In this document: positions 61,221 through 64,000 of the stretch, one piece after another
Position numbering within the stretch: position 1 is the first letter of the stretch
Layout: the number at the start of each line of letters is the position of its first letter
Translations under genes and position numbers: made by a program
From: Tepidaquicella sp964564635
Lineage (GTDB): Bacteria; Bacteroidota; Ignavibacteria; Tepidaquicellales; Tepidaquicellaceae
Reading direction: 5' to 3'
Length of the DNA stretch: 64,000 bases
Assembly (NCBI GenBank): GCA_964564635.1
Contig: CAZMAR010000001.1
Location: 868,001 to 932,000, forward strand
The notes under the pieces: generated by a model
What the model was told of the DNA's origin: nothing
The model's input: only the letters and a program-made list of their open reading frames with translations
The model's database searches: none

Positions 61221-64000
61221 TTATTTCAAAACAACAAGTTTCTCAATTTTGGTTTCAAGCTTATTCATACCTTCAACGATTAATTTATAAAAATATACAC
61301 CATTTGCAATATAATCTCCATCTTCATCCCTACCATCCCAATCAACCTTGTTGAAACCAATATTGGCAAAGTGATTAATCGTTTTAATTAATCTACCGGT
61401 AACGCTAAATATTTTTATTTTACACTCCGTCGGTGGATACTCGCCTGAAAGATTAAAAATAAAACTTGTATTATTCTTCATAGGGTTTGGATAGTTATTT
61501 AAACCGGTAATTCTGAACTCCGGATCAACATTAAGTGTATATTTAATTGTATCACCTCTATTGCCAGTAGCATCTATAGTGATAAATTCAAAAAAATGTT
61601 CTCCGTCTGTTAGCGTTGGGGTATAATTTACAATTGCCTGAAGATATTTATCTCTCATAAATTGAATATCCAAATCAGGATTTTTTACGCCATTTATGTA
61701 ATAAGGAATATAAATATAATCAAGTTTTATTTTTACATTTGAAGTATCACTAATAAAAATTTTACTATTATCGAAGAATTTTAAAACAATTCTTGGTTTC
61801 CTTTGAACAAAATCCCCATTTGCAACCTTAACCCCATCAAATGTTACTTCTACATCTGGTTTTATTGTATCCCCCGTCACTAAAATATTTGTAACTACAG
61901 TATTATTATAAGTATAAAATTCATTTTTATTCAACACTTTAGTTTCAAAAAATATGTAAACAGTATCCATTAACATCTGAGGTTTCCGCAAACCTTTAGT
62001 TGATAATTTTGAACTTATTTTTATAGTGCTATCTACTGCAATATTTGAATACAAAGTATCAACTCTAAGTTTCACTAATCCTTGAGGTGAAGTTGCAGAC
62101 CACTGATTAACTATGACATTTACAGGGATGTAACCTACATTTGTAACACTTAAGCTAAAAGTAACTGAATCCCCTTCCTGAACTATAGAATCGCTTCTTA
62201 TAAAAGAATTTAAATCAGGCACCAATTCTGCAGGTGGTGTATAATATAAACTTAATTTAGAAAATTTTGGGGAAACAGTAACTTCAGGGTGATTTGTATC
62301 TATTTCGAATTTTAATACAAGTTTTGAGTTAGGATACAATAATGGATTTATACTATCAAGAACGATATACTCCGATAGAGGTTGATTTTGTTTTAAATAC
62401 TCCTCCAGTCCATTGTTTTTTATGCCTATTAAATCATATTTAATATTAGTAAAAGGGAATAATAAATAATTTAAACTAAAATATTTCCATCCATCTGAAG
62501 GACCAAATGTACTAATCAAATTTCCAGAAGTAAAATAAAACAGCGGATTCATACTTATGTTGACAGGTGACCAACCAATATTAGAGAACCCTTCTTGAGT
62601 TAGTGGTTGTGGCAGACCACGATAAGAAATGAAACTCCATCTTGAAAACTGAGTAAGGTTGACAGAATCAATGTAATAACTACCGAATTGTTTAAATTTA
62701 TTCCTAACAGCTAAATTCATATTTTGCGTTTCTGAAGTAGGAATTGACTTCACAACCATTAAGACATAATTTGTATCAAAATTATTAAGATAGCTAATAA
62801 TTGAATCATTAGATAAATTAGAAGAAAAAGCAAAATGTTTTAAATCAACAAGTTTCCCGTCAAGTTTTCTAACTTTTGCTATATTTAAGCCACCCCAAAA
62901 CATAGTATCAATAAGAAAAATTTGAGATTCATTTATTGTAAAGTAAGTTGCATCAAAAAAGTTTCCACCCCAGGACTGTGCAACGAGATTACCAACAAAT
63001 TGACTTAATTCAAATTTCCCGTCACGATATCTAAGGTTATTAATATCATAATTATCAAATTGCCCATTTTTATATTTGGAAACCTGTATTATTGTATCTA
63101 TAGCTCTTAATTTGAAGAGATTCTTATTTTCAGAATATACAAATCTACGAATTTCAGACCATCCCGAACTATCAACATTGTTTATAATTGCATTCATTCG
63201 CCAATAATAAACAACATTTGTATCCTTGATAGGAATGTCAACTTTAAATTTTGTAATAACACCGGTTGTCAAATTTTTAAAATAAATTCGATTTAAAGGA
63301 GAAGAAAAAGAATTTGTGGTATCAATTGATAAAATTACTTTTACTTGATTTTGGTTAAAATTTATAGTTGGGTTTAAGCCAGATATTTCGACTGAATCTG
63401 TTGAAATTACTTGATTATCAACGGGTTTTAACGGAACAAAGGAAATATTTTTTAAATAAATTGGTATTATAATTGTGTTGTTTGTTTTCAAATCTTTAGG
63501 ATACCAATTCTCAGGGTCTATTACAACTTTAGCCGAATAATTTCCTGCAGAGTCAAATGAATAAAAATATGATAAAGTATCTATATAATTAAAGTTCTTT
63601 ATTATTGTATCTTTATTATATATTGTATTATTATTTTTCAAAATTTGAAATCTGATTTTGCATGAATCCGAGCAAACTCCAAGATTTTTAGGATATATTT
63701 TATAGTTTATTAACTCTTTTAAAGAAGGATATAAATTGGAACTCCAAAAATCATTGACCTGTATATCGAATTCAGGATAAGTCATAAACTTTAATTTTGC
63801 AGCCGGATCACCCAATAAATTATAACAGTTTAAAGTATTTCTTGATGGAAAGCTCAATGAATCAACACTCATTTTAATAGAAGCATATTGCAAAATTTCC
63901 CCTAAACTTCTTAAAGTATCCGAACTAAATGCCTCGAATAAATATCCATTTAAATTATTACCGGAACCAGAAAAACTCCAACCTGTAGAACCTAAAAAGC
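61221..64000 (-). CDS. C25-family peptidase paralog, 3' part (runs off the right edge)
   Basis: The coding frame continues to the window end. An internal TTG at 63893 is not the start, since upstream codons (STGWSFSGSGNNLNGYLFEA) align with STTGWSFSSSGNTFNDWLWD of the neighbouring C25 protein. The visible part, about 926 residues, contains SVDSLSFPSRNTLNCYNLLG, the same Ig/CARDB-like domains (KPVDNQVISTDSVEI; PDLNSFIRSDSIVQEG), and an ending NYPNPMKNNTSFIFNLSG to EKLVVLK. The catalytic histidine and cysteine lie beyond the edge. It ends 33 nt before the start of the complete paralog, so the two are tandem and probably cotranscribed. Sequence identity looks moderate, not that of a recent duplicate. 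Confidence 0.88.
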   Translation of the reverse strand, partial: FLGSTGWSFSGSGNNLNGYLFEAFSSDTLRSLGEILQYASIKMSVDSLSFPSRNTLNCYNLLGDPAAKLKFMTYPEFDIQVNDFWSSNLYPSLKELINYKIYPKNLGVCSDSCKIRFQILKNNNTIYNKDTIIKNFNYIDTLSYFYSFDSAGNYSAKVVIDPENWYPKDLKTNNTIIIPIYLKNISFVPLKPVDNQVISTDSVEISGLNPTINFNQNQVKVILSIDTTNSFSSPLNRIYFKNLTTGVITKFKVDIPIKDTNVVYYWRMNAIINNVDSSGWSEIRRFVYSENKNLFKLRAIDTIIQVSKYKNGQFDNYDINNLRYRDGKFELSQFVGNLVAQSWGGNFFDATYFTINESQIFLIDTMFWGGLNIAKVRKLDGKLVDLKHFAFSSNLSNDSIISYLNNFDTNYVLMVVKSIPTSETQNMNLAVRNKFKQFGSYYIDSVNLTQFSRWSFISYRGLPQPLTQEGFSNIGWSPVNISMNPLFYFTSGNLISTFGPSDGWKYFSLNYLLFPFTNIKYDLIGIKNNGLEEYLKQNQPLSEYIVLDSINPLLYPNSKLVLKFEIDTNHPEVTVSPKFSKLSLYYTPPAELVPDLNSFIRSDSIVQEGDSVTFSLSVTNVGYIPVNVIVNQWSATSPQGLVKLRVDTLYSNIAVDSTIKISSKLSTKGLRKPQMLMDTVYIFFETKVLNKNEFYTYNNTVVTNILVTGDTIKPDVEVTFDGVKVANGDFVQRKPRIVLKFFDNSKIFISDTSNVKIKLDYIYIPYYINGVKNPDLDIQFMRDKYLQAIVNYTPTLTDGEHFFEFITIDATGNRGDTIKYTLNVDPEFRITGLNNYPNPMKNNTSFIFNLSGEYPPTECKIKIFSVTGRLIKTINHFANIGFNKVDWDGRDEDGDYIANGVYFYKLIVEGMNKLETKIEKLVVLK

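Overview
The window is AT-rich (roughly 30% G+C by eye) bacterial chromosome from a Gram-negative member of the Bacteroidota/Chlorobiota/Ignavibacteriota group, most like an Ignavibacteria-type organism. The reasons are: at least six secreted proteins end in type IX secretion (T9SS) sorting domains with an asparagine-tyrosine-proline-asparagine-proline-phenylalanine core and a KKMILVK-like tail; two giant C25-family cysteine peptidases lie in tandem; signal peptides often end in YSQ; Shine-Dalgarno sequences are rare; and LPS genes (lptD, hldD) are present. The phylum is an inference; no rRNA or tRNA gene was found to confirm it.

Layout. 0.3-6.6 kb: a minus-strand tetR-tolC-adaptor-RND multidrug efflux operon. 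6.7-9.6 kb: DedA membrane protein and PcrA/UvrD helicase (minus). 9.7-18.6 kb: a plus-strand housekeeping and envelope run: rlmN, adk, a STAS protein, exbB-exbD-exbD, a strong terminator, two TPM-domain proteins, an LptD-like outer membrane protein and dapF. 18.6-19.8 kb: convergent rocD. 19.8-21.1 kb: a sparse region holding one small membrane protein and a 14-bp inverted repeat. 21.1-27.7 kb: four minus-strand T9SS cargo genes (two Omp28/thioredoxin-like proteins, a beta-propeller, a peptidylarginine-deiminase-like enzyme). 27.8-32.6 kb: a minus-strand nucleotide-sugar operon galE-rmlA-rmlC-ugd-CHAD. 33.0-37.4 kb: polA, a Nudix hydrolase and hldD. 37.5-42.7 kb: a secreted propeller, a secreted phosphodiesterase-propeller fusion and a periplasmic cupin. 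42.7-50.9 kb: an RmlD-like reductase with a small protein, an unknown membrane protein, an M28-PDZ peptidase, acpS, radA, fbp and an MFS transporter. 50.9-55.1 kb: asnS with an ABC exporter and a lipoprotein. 55.2-64 kb: two tandem C25 peptidases, secG and a DUF5683-like protein, all minus strand; the first C25 gene runs off the right edge.

How the parts fit. Much of the window serves the cell envelope: nucleotide sugars and heptose for surface polysaccharide or LPS, LptD for LPS export, ExbB/ExbD for proton-driven outer membrane work, SecG for inner membrane export, and C25 proteins that may act as T9SS sortase (PorU-like) or as secreted proteases. The T9SS-tagged proteins are the probable cargo. 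The most distinctive single items are the PPAD-like secreted deiminase (26.0 kb), the phosphodiesterase-propeller fusion (40 kb), the tandem giant C25 genes (56-64 kb), and a hairpin terminator after secG whose loop holds the start codon of the next gene (55.8 kb). No CRISPR array, insertion sequence, prophage or complete defence system was recognised.
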